Assembly: GCA_022036555.1 (NCBI GenBank)
Contig: CM039140.1
Coordinates: 4,305,943 to 4,369,942 of the forward strand
Direction of reading: 5' to 3'
DNA length: 64,000 nt
From: Microstegium vimineum
Lineage: Eukaryota; Streptophyta; Magnoliopsida; Poales; Poaceae
Made by a program: the position numbers and the translations under genes. Within the stretch, counting starts at the first letter, position 1. Each line of letters starts with the position of its first letter. The notes beneath the pieces are model-generated. The model had not been told where the DNA came from. It saw only the letters and a list, made by a program, of their open reading frames with translations, and did not search any database. Positions 45,981 through 57,558 of the stretch are shown here, piece by piece.

Positions 45981-47357
45981 TATCGGGTACAAAGGTAAGG
46001 GGTACCCTGAACGTGTGATAATCTAATGCTTAACATAGCAACCATTTTTAAGGCAGGATCCGATCAGCCGTTCAAGTCAATGGAGAAAAGGCCCATCACG
46101 CAAAGGCCTCCCTCACCGGCAACAACGACCAGTCATGGGCCGGCTCAATACTGGAAAAATAGTAGGAGGGATCCCCCTCCGCCTCCGCCTCGACCCTTCG
46201 AATGACGGACAGGGGGTCGAACGAACGACCCCTCCGCCTCCGCCTCTACCTCAACTGACGGACAGGGGTCGAACGAACGACCCCTCCGCCTCCGCCTCGA
46301 CCCCTCGAATGACGGACAGGGGGTCGAACGAACAACCCCTGAGAAGGAAGCTCGATCGACTTACCTGCTCCCGGTATGGGGTAAAGGGGATCCAATGCGC
46401 CTACCTACCCCCGCCTAACGCCATGGGCGCCCACTACCATAGTTAAATCCATCAACTCGCCGGCCATACCCGGGACCTCCGTCAACCGTGCGGCCGCTGT
46501 AGCCACGTCGCAGGTACGGAATCTAGAGGCACCCCCTCGAGCCATGAACAGGACGGCCCTCGACTGTGTCTTCAGGGATACGATAGGGTCACGCTGGCCT
46601 CGACCCCCCTCGACCAGGGGGCTCGACCCCCATCTCCAACCACTCCAGCATGGGACCCGTCCTATCCGCTCTGTCCCGCTTCAACTGTGGAGCCTGCACC
46701 CGTCTACAGGAGGCCAACCGTACTTCGCCATGACGTTCGACAGCGTCCAGTCTGCTATCACCATGCCCTGAACACCGGAAGGACGGGAAGGCCACACCGC
46801 TACAGCGATCGACGTCTCATCGCAAGCATGGCGCCGCGGACATCTCTCCCATGCCTCTACAGTCTAGGACCTCTGTACTCTCAGGCCTCCCCTTGATCTA
46901 TAAAAGGGGACGCTAGGATAGAAGAAAGGGCATGCGCATTCATATCGGCATCAGCAGGCGCATTCGTATCGGCTCACGTATTCGGACATCAGAGATCTCT
47001 CAACGAACCGAGACATCAGCTCTGACCCGCATACACCAAGAGCCAAGTCATACGCACCACACCCGATTGCTTGATCGACACCTCGAGCAATCCACCAACC
47101 GACCACCTAGGGTAGCCCTGCTAGTCCTAGGCCTCAACTCATCCTGAGCACCCCCGTGTAAACCAGCTTGTACCCCCCCTGTACGAGCACTTCGGTGCAA
47201 GATAATACGATCCATCCTCCCCCGCTGGACGTAGGGCCTTCTTTGTCCGAACCAGGATAAATCTCGTGTTCTTCTTGCATCACGTCTAAGAGAGGGAGCA
47301 CACAATATACAAATTTACTAGTTAGTTGTCTTGACCCCCTGGGTCATAACACCGACA
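45981..47357 (+). repeat. 3' LTR of element B
   Basis: From TATCGGGTACAAAGG to ATAACACCGACA, 1377 bp. The first bases are TA rather than TG. It carries the hairpin array (46213-46339), the TATA box (46898-46907) and about 70 bp more than the 5' LTR just before the TATA box. Confidence 0.93.
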
Positions 47358-47362
47358 AATAG
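47358..47362. repeat. target-site duplication AATAG, right copy (element B)
   Basis: AATAG follows the LTR end ACCGACA and equals 31778-31782. Confidence 0.92.
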
Positions 47363-47789
47363 AGTGCAAAAGGTTTGGGTGGGTATGGAAACCGCCTCGT
47401 GGCATGAGACGAATGAAATCAAAGCGAAGCCTTTAACTGGGTATATATAAGCAAGGCCAATTTCAAAAAAAGTATCATGATAAACTTTGTTTATATTTAA
47501 TAATCTGCTATATAAATATTTTTATGACATGACAATGTATTATGAAGAAAAAGAAAACTTAAACTTTATGTGGATAAAACTCTCTACCATGATTACCAAC
47601 TCCATAGAACTCATCGAATTAAATGTCTATAAAATAATAGAATGCAACCAAACAATAAAAGTGATATGTTTCATTCATGTTTCATTTTATTCTACAAGAT
47701 GTGGTAGTTTTAGAAACAACACCACGAAACACTCCTCTTAGATTGGCGCCCTAAATGCCATGCAAGTACGTACTTTTTGGCCACGTCTG
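47363..47789. other. AT-rich intergenic DNA
   Basis: Before the insertion of element B this was continuous with 31777. I see no gene, repeat or clear signal. Confidence 0.4.
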
Positions 47790-48381
47790 TCTCGATCCAT
47801 GAAAAAATAGCGCGCTATTGCGGCGCTATAGCGGCCCACAGGACGTGACGCATCGATATTGCTCATTTTTGCGCTATGCACGCTTTTGCCGCTATAGCGC
47901 GCTATTGTACCGCTAAACTGCTTTAGCGCCATAGCGCATTGGATGACCCAAAAATAAAACATGGCTCTGTTAAATATAGCTTAAGTTGTGTTTGTCAAGT
48001 ACTCAAGTGTGTTCTTAAAGTTTTAAGTTATCAGGATTCAGGACTTATGCTTATTCTTATGCTTATGCTTATGAACTGTATGAAATTATGGAATCATGAG
48101 AATATCTTGCTTGTTTGTTCTTATGAGTTATGGATTATGATTATCATGGGAATATGTTGCATGCTTAGTGTTTACACTTAAGTTATCATATGTTGTCTGT
48201 TTGTATTCAAATAGCACGCTATAACGTTTAAATAGCGCCGCTATAGCGTGCACAGTCACATGACGCTACAGCATATAGCTGCCGCTGTAGCAGAGCTATA
48301 GCATGCGCTATAGCGTCCATAGCGTTTGGGAGAGGTTGTCGCTCAATTCTATAGCCCGTGATTTAAATCTATGGTCTCGAT
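47790..48381. mobile_element. Probable hAT-like non-autonomous element with GCGCTATAGCG palindromes
   Basis: About 578 bp (47797-48374) between two TCTCGAT direct repeats (47790-47796 and 48375-48381). The ends are CCATG...CTATGG. Both flanks are filled with GCGCTATAGCG-type palindromes (47805-47940 and 48210-48330), while the centre is plain AT-rich with a CTTATG run. Subterminal palindromes of this word occur at ends of plant hAT-like elements; the family is inferred from that and the 7-8 bp duplication. Confidence 0.55.
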
Positions 48382-48434
48382 TCCAAGATGTTGTTAAACG
48401 AGCATGTAATTCACACCGAACCATTTCGTAGACT

Positions 48435-48858
48435 TTGCGACATGCTTGTTACAACTGCCCATGCACATACATCCTTAGTAAATCTCTTGTTTCACATGCC
48501 AAGCAAAAAACTCACATGGTCCAGGAAGTTATCCTTCAACTAGACACAGAACTCAAGAGAATAGAGCTCTCTCCAACGCATAATTTTCAATCAGAGCCAA
48601 ACTTAAAGAAAAGGATCTTTGGCTGTAGGTGATTGAAAATTGAGAAACAATAAAGCTCTAGAATCACGAACCTAAGAGAAGGGGACACAAATACCAAGTT
48701 TTTCGTCTCAAGGTTAATGCAAGACACAGAAAAAAAAAACTTCATCAACACATAAGGAAATGATATGGCAGGTTAACCTCTCATGATGGAAATAAGTAGT
48801 TCTTCCATGATCACTTCTCCAGGACCATGTAGAATCCCCATGGAGCATATAATCAATG
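48435..48858 (+). pseudogene. LINE (non-LTR retrotransposon) fragment, region before RT
   Basis: Plus-strand text includes EVILQLDTELKRIELSPTHN, and further on LREGDTNTKFF followed by MQDTEKKNFI, which matches the conserved linker between endonuclease and reverse transcriptase in plant L1-like elements (GDxNTKFFH, RRxKNxI). Several stops and frameshifts show an old copy. It is cut by the MITE at 48862 and continues after it. Confidence 0.65.
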
Positions 48859-49118
48859 TTAGAGTTTGTTTGACACAGCTCAACTTCATTAGTGAATTTA
48901 TTTTTTTAACATGAGCAACTTTCTAAGTGAAGCTAAGCTATTTTAGAAAAAGTGTTTGGTAAAGCAGCTTCAGCAATGACTTTATGCATGAATATGAGAG
49001 AGAAATGAGAGAGAGCTGAGATAATCTACTTTTTTTTACTTTATCTTACTGTATGTCTTTGTGAGAAGAGTCTTTGTGAGAAGAGAACCTATGAAGCTGT
49101 TTTGAAAATAGATATTTG

Positions 49119-49215
<97 letters not shown>

Positions 49216-49253
49216 AACAACTCACAACAGTGAGCAGTACCAAACAACCCTTA
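48859..49253. mobile_element. Tourist-like (PIF/Harbinger) MITE inserted in the LINE fragment
   Basis: A 389-bp element (48862-49250) between TTA duplications (48859-48861, 49251-49253). Terminal repeats are GAGTTTGTTTGACACAGCTC on the left and, read on the minus strand, GGGTTGTTTGGTACTGCTCA on the right. TTA duplication and this type of end are typical of Tourist elements. It has no coding capacity and carries a CAA microsatellite. A small tandem repeat (AGTCTTTGTGAGAAG) is at about 49055-49085. Confidence 0.78.
49119..49216. repeat. (CAA)n microsatellite, about 32 units
   Basis: An almost pure run of CAA within the MITE, broken only at its right end by one extra A. Pure and long, so probably length-variable between individuals. 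Confidence 0.97.
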
Positions 49254-49640
49254 ATTGCAACATTTTAGATCTTCTCGAGGTTGATTTACCAGGACTTGAC
49301 AACCCATTCATGAAGAGGAAATCATTTACACAATTGCTCAACTACCGCAAGACAAAGCTTGGGGTCTAGATGGCTTCACATGTCTTTTCTTCAAGAAATG
49401 TTGGTAAATCACTTAGTAAACTAGAAAAATATCATGCTAATACCAGAAAGTGAGGGAGCAGAAAAGGCGAATCAACCTTATCTATGCTATTGCTAAGATA
49501 ATCACAAAAATGTTGGCATTCCACCTAACTTCACTTTTAAATGCACTTATTTGGCTATGCCAGAGTGCTTTCATCAATGTGCACAACATCGCTAACATAT
49601 TCTATGCCAAAGCGCTCCATATCTATGCCTTTCTATATTC
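49254..49640 (+). pseudogene. LINE fragment, start of reverse transcriptase
   Basis: IAQLPQDKAWGLDGFTCLFF then KKCW matches the plant LINE RT opening (LPxDKAPGPDGFT, FFKxCW). About 30 residues on, INLIYAIAKIITKMLAFHL and ALIWLCQSAFI match the next block (YRPISLIxxxAKIxxKxLA, QSAF). Frames change and stops occur. No active-site FADD is present, so the copy is truncated before the catalytic core. Confidence 0.7.
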
Positions 49641-50327
49641 TCATCCACACTGACTTGAGGATAGGAGGCACATCCTCTATTCAAGTCCAAATTCGTTTAG
49701 AAGAGCTCAAATCCGTCCGTACCCGAGTTCGGATATTTGAACACTCAAATCGCATATTTATCCGTATGATGTCACTATTCATTCGTGTCATACCCGACAT
49801 ATTTGATATTATCCATATTTGGATCCGAATATGAATAAAGATATAAAAATAAATATACGTGATATTCATTCGTATCTGATCCATTTGCATCCCTTGACAA
49901 ATGCTGTCATTGATTTTTTCCAAGCCAAAGGAGTGTGAGAGGGACCTATTGGTCAAGAACTAAGCCAAGATCATGTCACACAAAATCGCAGCATGGAGCA
50001 TGTTGGATCCCGTTTTGATCTAGATGGCATCTCGTAATAACTTATAGATCTAGATGACACCTGAGACAAATACATGATCTAAAAATAGCATTTTAAAGTT
50101 TATGGATTATGATATACCAAGACAAGTTCAGGAACCTAAAAATACACATTTTGAGAGTTTGAGATACCTCATGACAAGTATAGAGACCACACTCTACTTT
50201 TTATTCTTAATTCAAGATGGCAGTATCAAAGCAGTTCCTCTATTCTTGATTCAACATGACGGTATCAAAGCGACCCCAATAACTAAATTTTAGTCCCTGC
50301 AACTAGATAGATAGATGGAGATTTATG
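49641..50327. other. Intergenic DNA with a CCGAATATGA-type low-copy repeat
   Basis: Between 49690 and 49890 words such as CCGTACCCGAGTTCGG, TCCGTATGA and GGATCCGAATATGA recur on both strands, as in some grass hAT-derived repeats. No gene is visible. The last part includes the likely 3' region of the minus-strand aldo-keto reductase pseudogene. Confidence 0.4.
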
Positions 50328-52453
50328 CTACATTTCAACAATATCAAGCTCGGCAAGATCCACGCTAGAGACGCCATCTGGGCTGAGGATCCCCAACATT
50401 GTGACCCTCTTATGCTGCGATGTCTGACTAATCTTGCGTTGATCTTCGTTGGTCAGTTCCCAATCGAAGATTTCCATGTTCTCCTTGAGTCTATTCCTTT
50501 TCAAACTCTTGACAACCATGCTAGCGCCTTGCTCATAGATCCACCTCAGTGAAATCTAGGGGAGAATGGGAAGTTGTTATGCTGATAAGTGTTAACATCA
50601 CACAAAAAGTTTTGAAGAACTGATACGTTGTCAGTTTTTAACTCATATTATCATATATTATATGGTTTTTCCATGGTGTGCAAAAGGTTCCTAACTTAGT
50701 GCTTTTATACTTGGCTGAAAACAAGTTCACTAATTTGAGCGCATCATGCTCTCTGGCAAACTGCAAAAACTTTGCTGAAGAATACAAACTGCACATACGG
50801 CATACCTAGTCAAGACATTAAGCTAAGGTTGCTAATATAAACTCAGTAGTTATAACATTTCAAAAGCCTTTAAGATATAGAATTGTGACGAGAATTTTGA
50901 ACAACTGCTAAACTTCAAGGTAGACACATTGAGAGGTATTGTTGGTACCTGAGCCACTGATTTTCCTCTAGCCTTCGCAACCTCTTGCAGAACCTCAAAC
51001 TGCAGTACTGGATTGGCCTTAGACATGTTTTGGCCTCCTTGGGAAGAATAGGCAGTCAAATGAATACCCTTATCTTTACAGAACTCAATTAACCTTTTTT
51101 GCTGCCAAATTGGATTCATTTCAACCTGCACAAGGTTATCTCACATGTCAGTGTATGGTATAGGTATACTTGAGGATATACCATATACAAAGTTGTTTCA
51201 GAAACGATTAATCCCTAAAACCCCTTTTTTCGTTGAATAACTATTTATAAATATTAAAACGCCTCCAAGTTCAAATGTTCTATATTCTTAAAAGTAAACT
51301 ATAAATATCAATATGGACACTCTTTCTTCTTTGATGAAAGAAAAGAGCTATCCTGCATGTTTGAGGAAAAATAAATATAGTAAAATATCCAATTCTTTCT
51401 TTATGGTTCTATGGAGTGTAGGTATTTCACAGAAATTGTATAGGAATTTTATATGAACCAGTTCATTTTTCACAAGAAAAGCTCATGAGGCATGAAAATG
51501 TCCATCGTTCTGAAGGGGCCTTATACGTGCAGTATATCATGCTTATCAATTATTAAGATAAGGATGACAAAAAAATTGAAAGCAAAGACTCAGCAACTAA
51601 TTGAAGGTTACTGGCTTATTACTACCATTGTCATCACTGATTCATATGATCTGCACAGACCTGATTTACTGCCGGGGGGATTTCAGCAACGGTCAGTAGC
51701 TCTTGAAGCTTTTTTGTTGTGAAATTACTGACACCAATCATTCTAGCAAGGCAAAGCCGATGGCATTCCTCCATTGCACGCCATACACCGCTTTGGTCAA
51801 TGGGCATGATGTCCTCCCTTTTAATCGGGAATTGTGGCTCTCCCGGCTTTGCAGCCACCGGCCAATGAACCAGGTACAAATCAACATAATCCAGTTGAAG
51901 GTTCCTACAGGTGAAGAGATAAGAATCTTGGTTGCCACCAAAAGACACGGATTTTAGTATTTGGTACTTGCAGCTACTGCAAAAATTGGCAGACTGAATG
52001 AAACAGAATAATTTAGTTCATAGGATTCAGATCAAACTGTTGGTACTCGTCCTTTCAAGTGCAGAGCGTTAGTAAATCCTATTTTAAAGCAAATAAAAAG
52101 AAGCAGCAAAAAAAAGAAAAGAAAAAAAAATAAAAAACTCTCTTACTACAAGCTCTCTTTGAGAGAAGGTAGCACGAGCTCCGGGTGGCACTGCGAGCAC
52201 CACATCTTGGTCGTCACGAACACCTCTTCCCTCGACGCCACGATCCCGCGCCGCCTCGGCCACGGCGTCGCCGACGGCACGTTTGGAGCGGTAGAGCGAA
52301 GCGGTATCGAGGTGGCGGTATCCGAGCTCCAGTGCCGTGAGGACAGCGGCCCTGACGTCTTCCTCTATGAACGGGAACGATGCCCACCGGACGGCCGGCG
52401 GGGCCCACCAGGAACTCTGGGACCTCCGAGTTGCTGGTGCCGACCGATGCCAT
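50328..52453 (-). pseudogene. Aldo-keto reductase pseudogene, four exons, paralogue of 29627-31415
   Basis: Minus-strand exons: 52453-52150, 51904-51661, 51125-50949, 50555-50328, with GT/AG borders. Exon 1 starts MASVGTSNSEVPEFL but is broken twice: sequence is missing or shifted around 52380 (the Gly-rich cofactor segment before FPFIEEDVRAAVLTALELGY) and again near 52245. The later exons are open: LDYVDLYLVHWPVAAKPGEP, GVWRAMEECHRLCLARMIGV, VEMNPIWQQKRLIEFCKDKG, and DIVEM before the stop. Asp/Tyr (HLDTASLY), Lys (in frame as TTKMW) and His (VHWPV) are still readable. YSPLGGQN of the paralogue is YSSQGGQN here. With two disruptions in exon 1 it should not give an active reductase. The intact paralogue has exons 1-3 fused. 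Confidence 0.85.
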
Positions 52454-53330
52454 GGCCGGCGCTGCCTTTGTGCTCTCCGTTCTCTGGTGGTCTTCTTATC
52501 CGCTGATTCCACCACTTTTGTTGGTGAGAAGCCGATTCCAGTTTTTTCGTTCGGCTTGCGAAAAACGATGACAGCGGAATTAACTTGCGACAGTTTCCAA
52601 ATTCCAATGTAAAAGGAAGTGGTTTCTTCTATGCAGTGAATATATAATATGATATATTTTAGTATAAAGTTTTGTTGTTAATTTAATTTTATACTTTTCA
52701 TTAATTAATTAGAAAAATTTTGTATTAAACCATACCCTATTATATGTTCACGTGGAGTTCAATAAAATTGAATTTTCTATTTAATGATTTTTTATAATTT
52801 ACTATGATTTTTAAAATTCAGCTGAAATAAATAAAAAGGAAAAAGTAAAGCCAAAATAAATAAATAAAACAAAATTAATGTTATGTAACAAAACCATCGG
52901 CCAAAACCAGTTAAAAATGCAAAATAAATGATTTTCAAAGTTGGAGGAGACAGGAAAAAAGATTTTTGGTTTTATAATTAGGGGAGAAAAATCTGAGAAA
53001 AATTGAACTTTTTCCTTCACGAGCCATGTAGTGCGTTTCTTTCTTTCATTTCTTTCTTTACTTTTTTCTATTCATTTCCCTTCAATTAATTCTTTTATAT
53101 GATTTTTGTTCTTCTTTGTTTTCTTTATGCTGTCTATTTAGCACTTGGGTGATTTGAGTCATTTGATCACTCAAGCAATTTGAGGACACAAATCACATAA
53201 ATTAATGACAAAACAAATTTTATGTGATTCGTGCTCTATGGTCACACACACAAAAGTAAGGATCAAAACACACAAAAGATGAAAAATCAAAATTCAAGTG
53301 AGAATAAGGATACTATCACACGAATTATAA
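52454..53330. other. AT-rich region upstream of the aldo-keto reductase pseudogene
   Basis: Probable remains of the pseudogene promoter, then low-complexity A/T text with poly-T and CTTTCTTT runs. No gene or clear repeat unit is visible. Confidence 0.4.
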
Positions 53331-54350
53331 ATTACAGCAAACAATACAACAAAAGCAAATCAAGTATACAAATAAACAAATATTTCTATGAATTGAAAAA
53401 AAAACAAAAAAAACTGGGACTGATTACCAAGAAAAAAAAACAAATTTAAGCAAAAATTTGATTATAGAAAAATGCAAAAAAACAAATATTTCTATGAATT
53501 CCAAATAACAAAAGAAGTTAGGGACTGATTCAGGAGGCAAACAAACCAAAAAAACCCAAAAAAAATAATTACATATATAATCTATAAAAATTACACCTAA
53601 AGAACAACTATAAGTGACACTGAAACACACAATAGCTGAGACTAATTCACAAAGAAAACATAGATTCCCATAACACAAAGAACTATAGATCATAATCTAA
53701 GTTTCTATCAAATACACAGCTAATCAAAAAATACAAATAAACAAAATTTTGAATTGAAAAAAAAAACTAGGACTGATTACCAAGCCAAAAAAAATTAAGA
53801 AAAAATTTGATTACAGAAAAAATGAAAAAAAAACAAATATTTTTATGAATTTCAAATAACAAAAGAAGCAAGAGACTGATTCAGAAGGCAAACAAACAAA
53901 AAAACAAAAAAAACTAATTACATATATATCTATAGAAGATTGCACCTAAAGAACAAATATAAGTGACACTGAAGCACACAATAACTAAGACTAATTCACA
54001 AAGAAAACATAGATTCTCATAACACAAAGAACTAGTTATACACAAAATCTATAGAAATTACACCTGAAGAACAACTATAAGTGACATACAATCAGAATTA
54101 TATATACTTACAAAACCAATAAGGAAACTGACAGATCATAATCTAAGTTTCAATCAAATACACTGCTAACCAAAATACAAAGAACCAAATACTTCTATGA
54201 AATGCAAATTAAAAAAAACCTGGAACTGGTTAACAAGCCAAACATACCAAAAAGTTTAAAATACAAAAACAAAAAACCAAATATTTTTATGAATTGCAAA
54301 TAACAAAATGAGCCTTAGACTGATTCAAAACGCATAGAAAAAAACCAAAT
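53330..54350. repeat. Decayed tandem repeat, unit about 330-340 bp, at least three copies
   Basis: The order ACAAATATTTCTATGAATT, GGGACTGATTCAG, CACCTAAAGAACAACTATAA, CACAAAGAAAACATAGATTC recurs from about 53480, about 53830 and partly about 54060-54330. AGATCATAATCTAAGTTTC occurs near 53688 and 54133. Copies differ at many places. Very A-rich. No coding text. Confidence 0.75.
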
Positions 54351-54616
54351 ATTTGTAGTGGCAGCTGCCTGGGATCGCGATCGCGCAAGCTGGACTTGGC
54401 GGTGGCGGGCGCCGAAGTGTGAGTCATTGGGCCGCAAGCCATTTGGGCCAGTCGATCCACCACACGATCGATGGCCGCTCCTGCGTTGCGTTGCTACAAC
54501 TGTGTACGAGTGAGTACATGTACATGGCAGCACGACAGACCAGACCAGGCCCCCATCGGCCATCGTCAACAAAGCGATCTCCGTGACGCGAATCTGACTG
54601 CTTATTGTACTATAAA
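54351..54616. other. GC-rich segment between repeat array and Helitron end
   Basis: A sharp rise in GC content with GATCGCGATCGCG near 54374. An open minus-strand frame here has no recognisable domain. It is probably part of another inserted repeat. Confidence 0.3.
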
Positions 54617-54644
54617 CTAGTGCAAGGCCCGCGCCACCGCGGGC
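54617..54644 (-). mobile_element. Helitron 3' terminus
   Basis: On the minus strand the text is GCCCGCGGTGGCGCGGGC, then CTTGCACTAG, then T. A perfect 7-bp stem (54627-54633 with 54638-54644) lies 6 bases before CTAG, followed by T: the hairpin plus CTRR/T end of Helitrons. The element body should extend to the right (higher coordinates). I could not fix its 5' TC end. Confidence 0.7.
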
Positions 54645-54784
54645 TCGTGCAGTTACAACGAAAATCTGAAACATGGAGGAGACACGATGACTACTAAGGT
54701 ACATACATATATTTAGGATATATATATTACAAGGAGGCGCAATTGAAAGACACTCACACGGGACTATTCATAATACTATATATT

Positions 54785-55035
54785 CAGGATACCTATTGAG
54801 GTGATCCAGCTCAAATCTACAGAAGGAAAAAAAACACACAGATTAGAACAAAACAAATGGTAACAACTGCGGGTACATTTCTATGGGAAAATTTGGCAAA
54901 TAGTCACCTATGCAGGATAATTATTGAGGTGATCTAGCTCAAATATATTGAAGGGAAAAAATACACAGATTAGAGCAAAACAAATGGTAAAAACTGTGGG
55001 TGCATTTCTGTCGGAAAATTTGGCAAACAGTCAAG
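54785..55035. repeat. 128-bp tandem duplication
   Basis: The unit starting CAGGATACCTATTGAGGTGA at 54785 recurs at 54913 (CAGGATAATTATTGAGGTGA) with scattered differences. Confidence 0.85.
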
Positions 55036-57124
55036 CACCTCCCCTATATGGCTATTGTCGAGAGGCCAGCTACAGATTTCAATGTTCCAAGAAAATTTCA
55101 TTTCAGCGTGTGTACCAAATGGACTTGCGGTGCAACGATTCTGATTTAAAATCTAAGTTAGTAACAGGTGCAAAGGCATGTACAACTACAAACTGGAACC
55201 TAGTCATAGAACAATCAGTCCAAAGGGCATCAAGTAATTGTTTTTTTCATTTAGAATGAGAGGCTGGTTAATAATCTTCACGTTGTATTGTGAAGCTTCA
55301 TCATAGTCTACCTTTATCAATGCACAAGGCACAATGCACCTTTCACATTCTATTTTTTAGGTCATTAGATATGCTAAACAAGATGCACAAGATAAACCTA
55401 GCACTGCAATACCTGGATAGAACCAGTCACCTTTTATTTAGGATTAACCAGTCACCTTTTATTTAGGATTTGTACTCGACCACTGGGAAACCCTTCACTG
55501 TCATCCTGATTTTTCAAAAGACAGAGTGGGAACTTTGACACTTCACACGTTTTTTCATGATCAGACACCGCTAGTTCAGTGGCATGAGCGTTTTTGGCAG
55601 ATAAAGATGTTGAACTTGGTTGGCTTTGAGTACATCTTATGCACTAATATAGGATTCCTTTTTCCAACATGCTCTTGGATTGAGTTTATTGAAATACAAC
55701 TGCATTTGTAATTCCCTTATTATAGTTCCCAAGAGAGAGAAGGCTAAATATTAAGAAGCCACCAAAAAGGGAGAAAGGGAAAAATGTGACATACATGGAC
55801 ATAAGTATAACGGGACGTAGGTTGGAACAGTACGTTGGCAATGGTTAGTACAGGCAGTTTGGAACAGTATCAGTTGCCCATGTATTCTACCAAGTCATCT
55901 TCCAGACCTATAAACAAACGACACATAACAAATGAATCATAATTTGTAGCAGTGAAAAACAATAGCAGACTGAATGACGACTGTTTTATTCTAATTGATA
56001 CTCCACACAGATAGCACGTATCTCCATAAACCCACCAACTCATGACATTTGGCTAAAGTCTTCTAACTTACCTTTTGGCACCCCCAAACGTGCAAGGTTA
56101 GGACTGGTAATAATAGCAAGAGTGGAAAAAGATTATCTATGGTATCTAAATCAACATCAATGATATGGAGAACAATGTAGTGACTGATCACATTTAGTCA
56201 CAGCTAAAATCGAATTTTAGAGTTGGGCTATGTTACATCAGAATTTTATGAAACATATTAGGGGCATGAAGGCACTCTACCTTGGCAATTACTACACTAT
56301 GCTTAAGGTCAGTGGGAATTTGCGGGGACATATGTGTGAGTCATTATTTCCCATTCGTTTGTACCAAGATCAAAAGTCAGGGTACCATCAGGTGGACACA
56401 TATGAACTAAATAAATATTGTTGAGATGGATATAGTAGGATCTATCTGGTCGGAAAAAGCATGGATGGATATAGCAGTATCTACCAAATCCCAAAAGGTG
56501 TAGGACAAAAGCAAAGACAATAATGTTAGCTGAAGACATCTGTGAGGAATAAAAGCCTGACACCAATGATCTCAGCAAGCAGGAAGCGAAAATAGGTGGA
56601 AAATAGAAAAGATCAATATAAACGAGAGGAAGCCTAAAAGATCCATAACGCAGCAACAGACGACATGTATATGACAATAACCGAGGTATGTAACAAAACA
56701 GAGAAATACCAGACCTTGCAGAATAACCTGTGGAGGAAGGAATAAAAATATATTCAGGAAAAAATTCAAGCAGCATGAGCACAAAGTAACTATAGATTGG
56801 AATCAAATATCATAGTCGAGGAAAACAAAGCTTAGGTGAACATATGCCCCCCAAAAGATGACCAAAACCAAGGTGCAATTAGATAACCTCTGAATTTAAA
56901 TTCAGTTGATGTGTTTCTTTGAAACCTAAAGAACACATCATCACGAAGAATAAAGGATTTTTATTCTACTCACACAGATGCTGTAAAAAATTAGTGCGCC
57001 TACCTGTTTTTTCTTATCCTAATATGTGACAACAAATATCTACATATTTAGAGAAAACTAAAACAGGGCAACCTAGTGGCCCCGTCGTTAATCTACTTTA
57101 TGAAACATAGGCCTTTTTAACATG
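55036..57124. other. Non-coding DNA, possible Helitron interior
   Basis: Ordinary AT-rich text with short open frames but no domain that I recognise. It could be introns and flanks of captured gene pieces inside the Helitron, or plain intergenic DNA. Confidence 0.35.
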
Positions 57125-57335
57125 ACTATTTTCATAAGTAGAAGCAGGTAGGCTAGTTCATTCATTGAGAATACATAGTGAGGTATTTAGGATTGTTTTG
57201 TGGTCATACTCCTAGATTAATTAGAGAAGGCATTGTTACTATTTTCATAAATAGAGACAGGTCAAGCTTCAGAATACATAGTGAGGATCCTAGGATAGTC
57301 TTTGTGGCCATACTCCTAGATTAATTAGAAAAGGA
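57125..57335. repeat. About 110-bp tandem duplication
   Basis: TATTTTCATAAGTAGA...CATACTCCTAGATTAATTAG at 57127-57224 recurs from about 57239 to 57332 with small gaps. Confidence 0.8.
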
Positions 57336-57558
57336 ATTGAACTAAATAGAAACATAGTGAGGTACCAATGGATGAACTCTAGCTGATGCTAGCTTTGCAG
57401 TAGCCGAACCCAATTCATTCATAAAAACATGGGCATAAAAAGCATTGAACATCTCCATTCCAATAAACAAATTAAAACCACTGGTATAAAAAGCTATTGA
57501 TTTGAACCATAGGCTTCAGCTCAGGAAACAAAGAAACTTTAGGGCACAGGTAGGTTAC

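Larger units (their letters stand above)
31783..47357 (+). mobile_element. Element B: complete Tat-lineage Ty3/gypsy retrotransposon with an antisense gene
   Basis: A 15.6-kb element with LTRs at 31783-33088 and 45981-47357 and TSD AATAG. Sense order is gag, protease, RT, gypsy RNase H, archaeal-type RNase H, integrase. A convergent multi-exon gene lies on the minus strand (44527-40093). The 3' LTR begins TATCGGG instead of TGTCGGG. CTCGA/TCGAG words are very common. Removing the element brings the two aldo-keto reductase copies to about 3.3 kb apart, so it split a tandem pair. Nonsense codons and frameshifts make it non-autonomous. Confidence 0.95.

Noticed and set aside
54315..54704. Minus-strand frame of 129 codons over the Helitron end
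   Set aside because: It runs across the Helitron hairpin and terminus, so it is not a conserved gene.
56309..56806. Minus-strand frame of 165 codons
   Set aside because: Cys/Phe/Tyr/Leu-rich text from AT-rich DNA, no domain, no splice context and no similarity to neighbours that I can see.
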